From Candidatus Omnitrophota bacterium (GTDB lineage Bacteria > Omnitrophota > Gorgyraeia > Gygaellales > Profunditerraquicolaceae): a stretch of DNA of 30,798 nt. Made by a program: the position numbers and the translations under genes. The notes below the pieces were generated by a model. That model saw only the letters and a list, made by a program, of their open reading frames with translations. It made no database searches and was not told the origin of the DNA. The DNA lies in NCBI GenBank assembly GCA_028714055.1, contig JAQTNB010000001.1, positions 1-30,798 on the forward strand, read 5' to 3'. Below, piece by piece: positions 1 through 8,148 of the stretch (position 1 is its first letter; each line of letters opens with the position of its first letter).

Positions 1-1833
1 CCGGAGATCAGGATGCTTTACAGCGGCATCGCCCTGACGATCACCTATTCCCTGCTTGCATCCCTGCTTGCAGCCGTCACGTTTATCCCGATGCTTGCCG
101 CGCGGATAAAATTCAAACACCTGCCTCTTCCGGTTCCAAACGAAGCGCCTACGGAAGAAAAGGCGGGGGACACCCAGCAGCAACCGGAACCGCCTGGCAA
201 ACCGGAATCTTTTTCCTACCGGATGCAGACGCTCTATAAGAATATCGTCTCGGTCACCCTTACCCTGCGCTACCTGGTTATAGTGCTTGCGATCCTCGGC
301 CTCGCCCGGATCATGCTGGAATCAAAAAAACTGGAAAAAGAATTCATCGGGATCGCCGAACAGAACAAGTTTACCGTGTTCGTGGAGATGCCGACCGGGA
401 CCAGGCTTGAGGTCACGGATAAAGTGGTGGCGCAAGTGGAAGAATTCGTGACCCGCGTCCCGGAAGTCAAGACCGCCACATCAAAGATCGAGCCATGGTC
501 AAGCAAGATCTACGTGGAACTTCAGCCCCTGAGCAAACGCCAAAGGGCCACACCCCAGATCATCAATGAACTACGCCAGCTCACCGAAAAACTCGACCCT
601 GCCTTTATTTACTATGAAGAGCCCGAAGAGATCGGGACAAAAGAAATCCTGATAGAGCTCTACGGGTACGATTACCAGGTCCTCAAAGGGCTTGCGATCC
701 AGGTCGCCCAGAGGATACAGACAATACCGAAGTTTACCGATACCAAGATCAGGATGCGCGAAGGAAGGCCCGAGATGCGGCTGAATGTCGATAAAACCCA
801 GGCAGCGCTCCTGGGGCTCTCTACGCGCGATATCGCCATGACCCTGCACACCCATATGCGCGGGATGGTCGCCACGCACTACCGCGGCAAAACCGGGCCG
901 CTGCTGCGTTATAACAAAGAGGAATCGCCGGTGCCGGAGTTCTCTCTCGGGGATATACCAAGGCCGGCGGCGGGAGAGCGCGACTCGCAGGAAGGCAAAG
1001 AAACAGAGACGATCGTGCGCCTGGAAGAAAGGTACCGCAAGACCTTTGAGGCGCTGCGCCGCGTTATCCTGGTCTCCCAGGAAGGCGAACCGGTATTTTT
1101 ATCGCAGCTGGCCAATTTCAAATTCGACATCGGCCCCAGCGAAATATGGCGCAAGAATAAATTCCGCATGGTCCAGGTAAGCGCCAACACCGGCGGCGTC
1201 GCCCTGGGCACGGCGGCAGATCTGGTAAAAGATGTGCTGAAAAATTTTACGCTCCCCAAGGATTACTTTTGGCAACTGGGAGGCAATTATGATAAAATGA
1301 TACGCAACCAGAATGAATTGAGCCTGGCGCTTGTCTTGAGCCTTATTCTGGTCTATATGCTCCTTGCGGGGCTTTTTGAATCTTTCGCGCAGCCTTTTAT
1401 CATCCTGATGACGGTGCCCTTGGCCGCGATCGGCGCGATCATTGCGCTGCGCCTGACCAACAAGCCGGTCGGTACCGGTGTGCTGATCGGTGCGATCATG
1501 CTCGGCGGTATCGTCGTCAACAATGCGATTATCCTGATCGACCGCATTAATTTCTTGCGCCATAGGAGGGCCGAGGAATTCGGCCTCAAAGGCGGGATCA
1601 GGGACCTGGTGATCATGGCATCGTTCGACCGGTTGAGGCCGATCATGATAACGTCCTTGACGACGATACTGGGGCTCATACCGATGGCGCTGGATAAAAG
1701 CGAATCCGCGAGCCTCTGGTCACCGCTTGCCATTACCGTTATCGGAGGCATGACGCTGGCAACATTCTTGACGCTATTCGTCATCCCGTGCGTGTATCTT
1801 ATTTTTGTCGACCTAAGGCTGACCAGAAAATAG
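1..1833 (+). CDS. RND-family efflux pump inner-membrane subunit, C-terminal part (5' truncated by the window)
   Basis: The reading frame is open from base 1, so the first ATG at 13 is internal. The 610 residues present are the C-terminal part of an RND (HAE1/AcrB-like) proton-driven exporter of about 1000 residues. It starts in what matches TM6 (LTITYSLLASLLAAVTFIPM), continues through the TM7 region and the second periplasmic porter loop, and ends with the TM8-12 block. That block includes the family-typical stretches VVNNAIILID and RLRPIMITSLTTILGLIP followed by a last hydrophobic helix. A membrane fusion protein starts 12 nt downstream behind a good RBS, as expected for a pump-adaptor operon. 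An outer-membrane partner must lie elsewhere; the TolC protein at 19211-20503 sits in another operon. Substrate cannot be told from this part. Confidence 0.93.
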   Translation, partial: PEIRMLYSGIALTITYSLLASLLAAVTFIPMLAARIKFKHLPLPVPNEAPTEEKAGDTQQQPEPPGKPESFSYRMQTLYKNIVSVTLTLRYLVIVLAILGLARIMLESKKLEKEFIGIAEQNKFTVFVEMPTGTRLEVTDKVVAQVEEFVTRVPEVKTATSKIEPWSSKIYVELQPLSKRQRATPQIINELRQLTEKLDPAFIYYEEPEEIGTKEILIELYGYDYQVLKGLAIQVAQRIQTIPKFTDTKIRMREGRPEMRLNVDKTQAALLGLSTRDIAMTLHTHMRGMVATHYRGKTGPLLRYNKEESPVPEFSLGDIPRPAAGERDSQEGKETETIVRLEERYRKTFEALRRVILVSQEGEPVFLSQLANFKFDIGPSEIWRKNKFRMVQVSANTGGVALGTAADLVKDVLKNFTLPKDYFWQLGGNYDKMIRNQNELSLALVLSLILVYMLLAGLFESFAQPFIILMTVPLAAIGAIIALRLTNKPVGTGVLIGAIMLGGIVVNNAIILIDRINFLRHRRAEEFGLKGGIRDLVIMASFDRLRPIMITSLTTILGLIPMALDKSESASLWSPLAITVIGGMTLATFLTLFVIPCVYLIFVDLRLTRK

Positions 1834-1845
1834 CCAGGAGGCTGT

Positions 1846-3090
1846 ATGCAGCTAAAAAAAACCACCATCTTTTTCGGAATCTTCATACTATTCTGGATCG
1901 TAGTCATCGGCTGGGGGATGTTCAAGACCACCCTGAAACTGCAGATAAAGACGCCGTTCTCTCCGGCAAAAGAAGCGGCTCCGGGAGCCCCGGAACAAAC
2001 ACCCGGCCAGGCTCAGCCTCCCGAAGGAGCGAAAACCACTGTCAAAACAGAAGTTAAACCGATACTGGTGCGCGTATTCAGGGCGAGGCCATCGAATTTC
2101 AAAGATATCCTGCCTGTTATGGGGACTATCAAAGGGAAGACCGAAATAGAGATACGCTTTGAGGTGGCCGGAGTAATCAAGCAGATATTTTTCCGGGAAG
2201 GCGAAAAGATCAAGAAGGGCGATTTGGTTGCCTGCCTCAACCCGAAAGATGCTGAACTAAAAGTCTCCTATGCAAAAAACAAGTTCAACGCTGCCCAGGC
2301 ATCGTATGATTCCGTGATGAAAAAGCTGGAGGTGCACCGGAAACTCTACGAAGTCGGCGCCTTGATCAAATCCAAGATGGAAGAAGTAGAACTGGAGACG
2401 AAAAGCGCGCAATACCAGGTTGAAACGGCGCGCAGCGAATGGGATCTGGGAGAAAACGAGCTGAAGAAGACTTTTTTCTATGCGTCCAAGGATTGCGCGA
2501 TGGGGCCGCGTGAGGCCGAAGAGGGTGAGTTTGTGACCCCGCAGGATAAAGTTGCCTCTCTTTATGAGATCGACGAAATATTCGTCGAGGTGGGGGTGGT
2601 CGAACGGGATATCAATAAGATCAAAACCGGCCAGATGGCCAAGGTGTATGTCGATGCCTACCCGAACCGGGTCTTCTCCGGGCTTATCGACAGTATTTAT
2701 CCGGTTGTCGAAGGAAAAAGCAGGACGCTTACCGCGAAAATCAAGGTCACCAATCCCGACTGGCTGCTTTTCCCGGGGATGTTCAGCAGGGTGGAGGTCA
2801 TGATCATCGAACTGGATAATGCGCTGGTGATACCCGCGACTACCATCATACCTGCCGGCAATACGACGCTTTTGCCCGTCATCCCCCTTCAGTCGCTTAA
2901 GAAAGATGAAGACGAAGTTGAGACCGGGGTGGTGAGGCTCCGCCAGGTAAGCCTGGGCTATATCACCAGCGATTACGTGCAGATACTGGATGGCTTAAGC
3001 CCCAATGACCTGGTAGTCCTTGAGGCGCAGGGCGAACTGAAAGATAATTATCCGGTTAAGATCGTCGGGCTTGAGGAGTTGAGCTTGTAG
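1846..3090 (+). CDS. RND efflux periplasmic adaptor (membrane fusion protein, HlyD family)
   Basis: This 414-residue protein has an N-terminal signal/anchor helix (residues about 5-25), then a Pro/Glu-rich linker (about 40-65). A lipoyl-like half domain follows (VMGTIKGKTEIEIRFEV), then a full coiled-coil hairpin rich in Glu, Lys and Ala (about 135-220) and a beta-barrel domain (VEVGVVERDINKIKTGQMAK). The C-terminal region contains FPGMFSRVEV, a hallmark of RND adaptors. ATG 1846 is preceded by CCAGGAGG at good spacing. It is the partner of the upstream pump gene and bridges it to an outer-membrane channel. It differs from the second adaptor in the window (18250-19221), which has a much shorter hairpin. 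Confidence 0.93.
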   Translation: MQLKKTTIFFGIFILFWIVVIGWGMFKTTLKLQIKTPFSPAKEAAPGAPEQTPGQAQPPEGAKTTVKTEVKPILVRVFRARPSNFKDILPVMGTIKGKTEIEIRFEVAGVIKQIFFREGEKIKKGDLVACLNPKDAELKVSYAKNKFNAAQASYDSVMKKLEVHRKLYEVGALIKSKMEEVELETKSAQYQVETARSEWDLGENELKKTFFYASKDCAMGPREAEEGEFVTPQDKVASLYEIDEIFVEVGVVERDINKIKTGQMAKVYVDAYPNRVFSGLIDSIYPVVEGKSRTLTAKIKVTNPDWLLFPGMFSRVEVMIIELDNALVIPATTIIPAGNTTLLPVIPLQSLKKDEDEVETGVVRLRQVSLGYITSDYVQILDGLSPNDLVVLEAQGELKDNYPVKIVGLEELSL

Positions 3091-3107
3091 GGAACAGCTA
3101 TCGGCAT

Positions 3108-3134
3108 AGAATTTTCCGCTTTGCGGAAAATTCT
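3108..3134. terminator. Perfect 12-bp inverted repeat between convergent efflux operon and tRNA-Glu
   Basis: AGAATTTTCCGC and its exact complement are separated by TTT. The hairpin lies 17 nt after the adaptor stop codon and directly at the 3' end of the convergent tRNA, so it could end both transcripts. There is no U-tract after the stem on either strand, so it is not a classical intrinsic terminator. It may act as a 3'-end stabiliser or processing hairpin instead. Confidence 0.5.
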
Positions 3135-3136
3135 AA

Positions 3137-3211
3137 TAGCCCCAACCGGATTTGAACCGGTGTTTAGTGGCTGAGAACCACGCGTCCTAGACCGGGCTAG
3201 ACGATGGGGCC
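3137..3211 (-). tRNA. tRNA-Glu (CTC anticodon)
   Basis: On the minus strand a cloverleaf folds with acceptor GGCCCCA/TGGGGCT (first pair G-U) and discriminator A. The D-arm GTCTAG...TAGGAC is typical of tRNA-Glu. The anticodon loop TTCTCAG gives anticodon CTC, and the T-arm is ACCGG-TTCAAAT-CCGGT. The outer anticodon-stem pair (C-U) is mismatched. CCA is not encoded. Length is 75 nt including the discriminator. Confidence 0.93.
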
Positions 3212-3235
3212 GTAGTAAACCGATAAAGTGCATTT

Positions 3236-3264
3236 ATTGTAATCTATGCGGATTTGTAAGTCAA
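3236..3264 (-). promoter_or_regulatory. Sigma-70-type promoter of tRNA-Glu
   Basis: On the minus strand TTGACT (3264-3259), 17 nt, TACAAT (3241-3236). The tRNA 5' end is 24 nt beyond the -10 box. The other tRNA in the window has a promoter of the same design. Confidence 0.75.
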
Positions 3265-3283
3265 CGATTTTATTGGATCTCAT

Positions 3284-4492
3284 ATGTATGTAGGCCTGGG
3301 GGTAAGCACAGAAAAGGACCCCGTGCTGGCGGTCAAGGAAGCCGCAAAAATCGCGGCGATCAACATGCACGGCGCAAAGGTCGACCTTGCCATCACCTTC
3401 ACCTCTTTTGATCATGCATACCCGATACTGCTTAAAACCCTCAATATCCTCTTAAACCGCATCCCGATCATCGGCTTGACGGGTGCTGCGATCATGTCCA
3501 ATGAAGGGGTTTTCAGCAGTGCCGTTGCGGTGATGCTGCTCGGTTTTCCCAAAGGCACGTATTTTAACGCTGCCTGCGTCAAGGATATCAAAGAAAAGGG
3601 GACCCTGGAAGCAGGCCGGGAACTCGGCGTGAAGCTGATGGCCGGGTTCCAAAACATGCACAGGGTTTTGAGCGTAACGTTCTGTGACGGCCTGATAGAA
3701 GAAGGCACCGGGATCATAAACGGCCTTCAGGAAAGGCTGGGCAGAAGCTTCCCGCTTATCGGCGCTTCGGCGTCGGACAACCTTCGTTTCCTGAAAACCT
3801 ACGTTTATTCCAACCAGGAAATGATAAATGACGCGATCGTGGGCATACTTTTTGCGGGTAAGATCAGCTTTGGCCTGGGCCTCAAACACGGCTGGAAGCC
3901 GCTCGGGAAACCCCGGACCGTCACCAGGGCAGAAGGCAATGTCGTATACGAAATAAACAACCAGCCCGCGATCAAGATGTACCAGGAATACCTGGGCCGC
4001 GGCTTTGCCGAACTACAGAGGGAAATAAAGCGTATTTCGGTACTTTATCCGCTCGGGATGTTCCTCCCGGGAGAACAGGAATACCTGCTGCGTAATGCCC
4101 GCCTGGTCGGCGACGACGGGTCGCTGCACATGCAGGGTAATGTTGAAGAAGGCAGCACCGTACGGCTGATGATCGGCACGAAAGAATCGTGCCTGGCCGC
4201 TACCCACCAGGCGCTGGAAGAAGCAAAACAGAACCTCGTTTCCCAGCGCAGGGAGCTGTTAAAAGACCCGGACATCAACTTTCTTCTTGTATTCGATTCC
4301 GTTTCGCGGTATATGTTGTTAAAAAGGGACGCGGATAAGGAACTGGAGATCATAAAAAGCGGGATCCGGAAGGATACGCCCATACTGGGCATTTATACGT
4401 ATGGGGAGCAGGCGCCGCTTTTATCGATCGATTACCAGGGACAAACGCACCTGCATAACCAAACCATCACCATGCTTGCAGTCAGCAATTAA
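3284..4492 (+). CDS. FIST domain sensory protein
   Basis: This 402-residue soluble protein carries a FIST_N domain (about residues 25-200) and a FIST_C domain (about 210-385). Recognisable stretches are IIGLTGAAIMSNEG near the N-terminus, SFPLIGASASDN in the middle, VLYPLGMFLPGEQ, and the final TPILGIYTYGEQAPL. FIST domains are predicted ligand-binding signalling modules that often sit beside two-component genes. No membrane segment is visible, so it should act in the cytoplasm. The histidine kinase gene starts one base after its stop codon, which suggests that FIST supplies the input signal to that kinase. ATG 3284 has only a weak upstream purine stretch (TTGGATCT). Confidence 0.85.
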   Translation: MYVGLGVSTEKDPVLAVKEAAKIAAINMHGAKVDLAITFTSFDHAYPILLKTLNILLNRIPIIGLTGAAIMSNEGVFSSAVAVMLLGFPKGTYFNAACVKDIKEKGTLEAGRELGVKLMAGFQNMHRVLSVTFCDGLIEEGTGIINGLQERLGRSFPLIGASASDNLRFLKTYVYSNQEMINDAIVGILFAGKISFGLGLKHGWKPLGKPRTVTRAEGNVVYEINNQPAIKMYQEYLGRGFAELQREIKRISVLYPLGMFLPGEQEYLLRNARLVGDDGSLHMQGNVEEGSTVRLMIGTKESCLAATHQALEEAKQNLVSQRRELLKDPDINFLLVFDSVSRYMLLKRDADKELEIIKSGIRKDTPILGIYTYGEQAPLLSIDYQGQTHLHNQTITMLAVSN

Positions 4493-4493
4493 A

Positions 4494-6008
4494 ATGCCAA
4501 ACGCCCCGGACCCTTCACTCTCTATGCTTTCCGTCATGCTCAAGCTCATCTATATCCTGATCCTTGCGGGCCTGGCGATCGCCCTCTTCCTGAAAGCGGA
4601 GAAACAGAAACGGCTTCAGCGTGAAACCGACAAATTGAGGAAATCGGTCGATGAGATGGATGAACAGGCAAAGCTCATCATGCGCACCGATATGGCCCTG
4701 AACAAGACACAGGAAGAACTCGATAAAAAAATAACCGGCCTCTACGCGCTCCAGAAGCTGTCCCGCTCGATCAGTACGACCCTGGAAGAACGCCAGATCC
4801 TCAAAAGGGTGCGGGGAGATTTCCTGCAGGAGCTCGGGTTTGAAAAAGCCTGCGCGCTTGTCTGGAACCAGCGGGAGGCGAAATTCAGCATAAACTTAAG
4901 CATCGGGTACCTGGAAGACGAGGCATACAAGATAAAGGCCGCCGTAGACGCGGAGAAAGAAAAATACCTCGACCTTATCTTCAAGGAAAAGACGGTTTCC
5001 TCGATCTCACTGTCGCAGGATACGGGGCTCAACGAAGAGAGGATAAGTACTGTTTTTAAGGTTACGGCCTTCGTTATCTCCCCCATTACCCCAAAAGAAG
5101 GGAACAAAGGTTTTTTCTTCCTCGGCACCGAAGACCCGGATGTGGCGATCACCGCGGGCGACGAAGAGTTGATCACCATCCTGACCAATCAAATAGGGCA
5201 GGCGATCGAAAACGCCCGCCTGTTTGAAAAGACCTGGATGGCGCAGCAGGAGCTCGAAAACAAGGTCGACGAACGCACCCGCGAGCTGACAGCGGTCTTA
5301 AACGAAGTGAAGCTGATAAACAAAAGGAAAACAGACTTCATCTCCAGCGTTTCCCATGAACTGCGTACCCCTTTGACCTCGATCAAGGGGTATGCCGCCA
5401 TCCTCCTTGCGGAAAAACTGGGGGCGCTCCCGCAGCCGGTCAAGGAACGCCTGGAAAAGATAAATTCGCACAGCGACGAACTCGTGCACATGGTCAACGG
5501 CCTGCTTGACATCGCGCGCATCGAATCGGGCAAAGCCGTCATGAAGATCGAGGAGCACGACCTCAAGGCCATTATCGCCAATGTCATGGACCTTATTTTT
5601 ATCCAGTGTAAAAATAAAAATATCGATCTGACGGCCCAGGTAAGCAAAGAGATGCCGTCGATCATGGTCGATAAGAGCCAGATCGAGCGCGTCTTTATCA
5701 ACCTGCTCGCCAATGCCGTTAAATTTACTCCCCAGGATGGCAAGATCACCATCCGGGCAGAGGTAAAAAAAGACAGGACCGTCCAGGTCGATATCACCGA
5801 TACCGGCATCGGCATCCCTCCCGACGGCCTCGAGAAGCTATTCGGTGAATTCTACCGCGTTGATAACGAGATCAACCAACAGGTAAAAGGCACGGGGCTC
5901 GGACTTTCGTTGGTCAAACACATCGTAGAAGCCCATAAGGGAAAGATCTGGGTGCAAAGCGCTCCCGGCAAAGGAAGCACGTTCAGTTTTACGTTGCCCA
6001 TACGATAG
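4494..6008 (+). CDS. Membrane-anchored GAF sensor histidine kinase
   Basis: The gene most likely starts at ATG 4494, giving 504 residues. The frame is open further upstream to 4401, but that part overlaps the FIST gene. An N-terminal TM helix (LIYILILAGLAIALFL, about residues 17-34) is followed by a coiled coil (about 35-95) and a GAF domain (about 100-250). Next come a second coiled coil, a HisKA domain with phospho-acceptor His288 in SVSHELRTPLTS, and a HATPase_c domain with N box INLLANAVKF, G1 box DTGIGIP and GTGLGLSLVKHI. No RBS is visible ahead of 4494, so translation probably couples to the FIST stop codon. A REC-GGDEF gene follows after 19 nt and is the likely phosphotransfer partner. 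Confidence 0.9.
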   Translation: MPNAPDPSLSMLSVMLKLIYILILAGLAIALFLKAEKQKRLQRETDKLRKSVDEMDEQAKLIMRTDMALNKTQEELDKKITGLYALQKLSRSISTTLEERQILKRVRGDFLQELGFEKACALVWNQREAKFSINLSIGYLEDEAYKIKAAVDAEKEKYLDLIFKEKTVSSISLSQDTGLNEERISTVFKVTAFVISPITPKEGNKGFFFLGTEDPDVAITAGDEELITILTNQIGQAIENARLFEKTWMAQQELENKVDERTRELTAVLNEVKLINKRKTDFISSVSHELRTPLTSIKGYAAILLAEKLGALPQPVKERLEKINSHSDELVHMVNGLLDIARIESGKAVMKIEEHDLKAIIANVMDLIFIQCKNKNIDLTAQVSKEMPSIMVDKSQIERVFINLLANAVKFTPQDGKITIRAEVKKDRTVQVDITDTGIGIPPDGLEKLFGEFYRVDNEINQQVKGTGLGLSLVKHIVEAHKGKIWVQSAPGKGSTFSFTLPIR

Positions 6009-6027
6009 ACAGAAGGAGATCGCAGCC

Positions 6028-6993
6028 GTGATAAAACCCCGCGTATTGCTCGTCGATGACGATCCCGACATTCTTGATGTCCTGGAGATAACGCTCTCCG
6101 AGGAAAACTTCGAAATCTCCAAGGCGCATGACGGCGAAGAAGCAATGCGCATCATAAAATCGAAACCCCTGGACCTGGTGCTCCTGGACTACAACATGCC
6201 GAGAATGAACGGCCGGGAGGTCTGCATGCAGGTCAAGAAAGACATCCTGCTCAGGCACCTGCCGATCATTATGGTCACCGGGCGAGGCGAGGTCGAAGAT
6301 AAAGTAGGCGGCATTGACGCCGGAGCTGACGACTACATGGTTAAGCCTTTCGAACCGAAAGAGCTGCTGGCGCATATACGCATGATATTGAGGCGCACGG
6401 AAATCGACCTTGAGGCTAATCCCCTGACGCGGCTTCCGGGGAACGTTTCGATCATGAACGAACTCTCCCGCCGCATTGAAAAGAAAACGCTCTTTGCGGT
6501 ATGTTATATCGACCTGGATAAATTCAAGTCTTACAACGACAAATACGGCTTTGAACACGGGGATGAGGTCATACGGGAAACCGCGCGTATCCTCATACAG
6601 GTCGCCCAGCAGGTCGGCAATCCCGATGATTTCGTCGGGCATATCGGCGGGGACGATTTCGTCATCGTAACCATCCCCGCGACAGTCGACTCTCTCTGCA
6701 AAGCGATCATCGATGAATTCGGGGATAAGACTCCTTCATTCTACAATGAAACAGACAGGACCAACGGCTATATCGTCGCTTTCGACCGCCAGGGAAAGGA
6801 ACAACGCATCCCCCTTCTTTCGGTATCCATCGGCGTAGTCACCAATGAATTCAGGAAGATAGAACACGTAGCTCAGGTGGGAGAGATCGGCGCGGAATTG
6901 AAATCATACGCCAAGAAACTGCAGGGAAGTAATTACGTCAAAGACCAGCGCCGGGACGAAACCAGGACCCCCGCTCCTCCGCCAGGCGGCTAA
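6028..6993 (+). CDS. Response regulator with REC and GGDEF domains (predicted diguanylate cyclase)
   Basis: The start is GTG 6028 behind AGAAGGAGAT at ideal spacing. The 321-residue protein has a receiver domain at residues 1-120 (acid pocket DDD 10-12, phospho-acceptor Asp54 in LLDYNMP, Lys in MVKPFEP). A GGDEF domain follows (about 135-305), with RLPGN, YIDLDKFKSYND and signature GGDDF. The Glu-to-Asp change in the signature and the absence of an RxxD inhibitory site just upstream are unusual. Activity is plausible but not certain, and it may lack product inhibition. It is the output gene of the FIST-kinase-regulator operon, which I read as ligand-controlled cyclic di-GMP synthesis. Confidence 0.88.
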   Translation: MIKPRVLLVDDDPDILDVLEITLSEENFEISKAHDGEEAMRIIKSKPLDLVLLDYNMPRMNGREVCMQVKKDILLRHLPIIMVTGRGEVEDKVGGIDAGADDYMVKPFEPKELLAHIRMILRRTEIDLEANPLTRLPGNVSIMNELSRRIEKKTLFAVCYIDLDKFKSYNDKYGFEHGDEVIRETARILIQVAQQVGNPDDFVGHIGGDDFVIVTIPATVDSLCKAIIDEFGDKTPSFYNETDRTNGYIVAFDRQGKEQRIPLLSVSIGVVTNEFRKIEHVAQVGEIGAELKSYAKKLQGSNYVKDQRRDETRTPAPPPGG

Positions 6994-7021
6994 CCGTAAC
7001 GACCGGATTCTCTCGGCTAAC

Positions 7022-7052
7022 AAAAAAACCGGCATTATTATGCCGGTTTTTT
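7022..7052. terminator. Strong bidirectional intrinsic terminator
   Basis: A7-CCGGCAT-TATT-ATGCCGG-T6. The stem is a perfect 7 bp that the A/T tracts extend further. It terminates the FIST-kinase-GGDEF operon on the plus strand (29 nt after the stop) and tRNA-Leu on the minus strand. Confidence 0.92.
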
Positions 7053-7075
7053 ACTGTTGCCTTTTCTCGGATTTA

Positions 7076-7158
7076 TGCGAGGAGAGGGAGTTGAACCCTC
7101 ACACCCTTGCGGGCAACAGCCCCTCAAACTGTCGCGTCTGCCATTCCGCCATCCTCGC
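7076..7158 (-). tRNA. tRNA-Leu (GAG anticodon)
   Basis: This is a class II tRNA with a long variable arm, read on the minus strand. The acceptor is GCGAGGA/TCCTCGC with discriminator A. The D-arm contains GGCGGAATGGCAGAC, as in tRNA-Leu. The anticodon loop TTGAGGG gives GAG, the variable arm is TTGCCCGCAAGGGTG, and the T-arm is GAGGG-TTCAACT-CCCTC. CCA is not encoded. Confidence 0.95.
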
Positions 7159-7188
7159 AGGAACTTATCAAACAAAAGGAGTATGCTT

Positions 7189-7217
7189 ATTTTACGGTAG
7201 CCCTCCCGGTTAGTCAA
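7189..7217 (-). promoter_or_regulatory. Sigma-70-type promoter of tRNA-Leu
   Basis: On the minus strand TTGACT (7217-7212), 17 nt, TAAAAT (7194-7189), with the mature tRNA 5' end 30 nt beyond. It lies right behind the cupin gene. Confidence 0.72.
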
Positions 7218-7221
7218 GACG

Positions 7222-7243
7222 AAAAGATTGGTCTTATACGACC
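7222..7243 (-). terminator. Weak hairpin at the end of the polyamine operon
   Basis: On the minus strand GGTC-GTATAA-GACC overlaps the stop codon of the cupin gene and is followed by AATCTTTT. The stem is only 4-5 bp, so termination would be inefficient. Nothing better is visible before the tRNA-Leu promoter. Confidence 0.3.
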
Positions 7244-7581
7244 GGCGTGACAAGATACAGGTATCGAAGGGTGCCTTTCCCGGCATTCTGCACATCGTGT
7301 CTCGTCTCCGGGGGGATGTACACCAGCTCTGGGGCCTGAGCGCGGAGATCCTTAAACCCCGCGCACGATACCCGGGCCCTTCCTTCAAGTATGATGAGGA
7401 CTTCTTCTTTCCGGTCGGTCACATGCTCTCCGACAGAACAGCGGGGCTTCAGGGCCACCAGGCCCCCGCGGAAACGGCGCGTTTGGCAAGAATCGTCAAG
7501 CAGCCGCAAAAACCTTTTTTTGCTCTTCAGGGGCATAACCAGGGGTTTGCCGCGGCCGGATCTATCGTCTGTTTTTTTCAC
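7234..7581 (-). CDS. Small single-domain cupin protein
   Basis: The start is GTG 7581 behind AAAGGA. The 115-residue protein holds one cupin_2 barrel. Cupin motif 1 is VGEHVTDRKEEVLIILEG, with His and Glu metal-ligand candidates. Motif 2 is ELVYIPPETRHDVQNAG, with the last His ligand. A basic tail-like N-terminus (residues 1-25) precedes the barrel. It is the last gene of the speD-speE operon, 15 nt after the SET gene. Such small cupins bind metals and may be enzymes or ligand sensors; the substrate cannot be told from sequence. Confidence 0.8.
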   Translation of the reverse strand: MKKTDDRSGRGKPLVMPLKSKKRFLRLLDDSCQTRRFRGGLVALKPRCSVGEHVTDRKEEVLIILEGRARVSCAGFKDLRAQAPELVYIPPETRHDVQNAGKGTLRYLYLVTPVV

Positions 7582-7596
7582 GCGGTGTCCTTTGTT

Positions 7597-8148
7597 TTAA
7601 CGGTCCGGAGCCGGGCGGGGTGAGCGTTTCTTCCGGGCCTTCCTGATCTTTTCTTCGATATACCAGGAGAAATAACCTTTATATTTCCTCTGTAACGCGG
7701 GGTTTTTCCAGTCCTTCGTCGTGATCCGCTTACGGCAATCCTTTGCTCCGCAGCTGCATTGAAACGAATAATCGAAGTCGGCATCGGTCATGGCATAATC
7801 ATAGGTGATCTCTTCACCCGGCTTGATATCCTTCATGGCAACCATCAGGATATTGCCTTTGATGCCCGCATTAGGATGGCAGCTATGGTTAAAAAAATCG
7901 TCGTCTTCTAACCCGCCCTTTTTACAGGAAACCAGGAAAAATCCTTCGGCAATCTTGGTCGCATAATCATCGATGTTCCTGAATTTCCCGCGCGAAAGAG
8001 AATTGAATTCTTTTTGCGTAATGATAAAACCTCCCCATACGGCGATTATCTCGTCTTTGCGGATCGGCTTGACGGCAAAGATCCCCCGTCGATGAATCCC
8101 CGAAGAACACACGCCAACCTTGTCCGTTAAATAGGAATGTTTGATCAT
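7597..8148 (-). CDS. SET-domain protein lysine methyltransferase
   Basis: This 183-residue protein is a compact SET domain of the S-adenosylmethionine-dependent lysine methyltransferase type. The N-terminal GIFAVKPIRKDEII matches the SET-N stretch. FFNHSCHPNAG is the pseudoknot motif that binds AdoMet, and GEEITYDYAM is the second one with the catalytic Tyr. The post-SET zinc site CSCGAKDC is complete when combined with the Cys of NHSC. A basic C-terminal tail (KKRSPRPAPDR) could contact nucleic acid or the membrane. ATG 8148 overlaps the upstream gene by 4 nt (ATGA), so translation is coupled. The target is unknown: ribosomal proteins, a DNA-binding protein or an operon partner are all possible. 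It is the only member of this fold seen in the window. Confidence 0.88.
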   Translation of the reverse strand: MIKHSYLTDKVGVCSSGIHRRGIFAVKPIRKDEIIAVWGGFIITQKEFNSLSRGKFRNIDDYATKIAEGFFLVSCKKGGLEDDDFFNHSCHPNAGIKGNILMVAMKDIKPGEEITYDYAMTDADFDYSFQCSCGAKDCRKRITTKDWKNPALQRKYKGYFSWYIEEKIRKARKKRSPRPAPDR

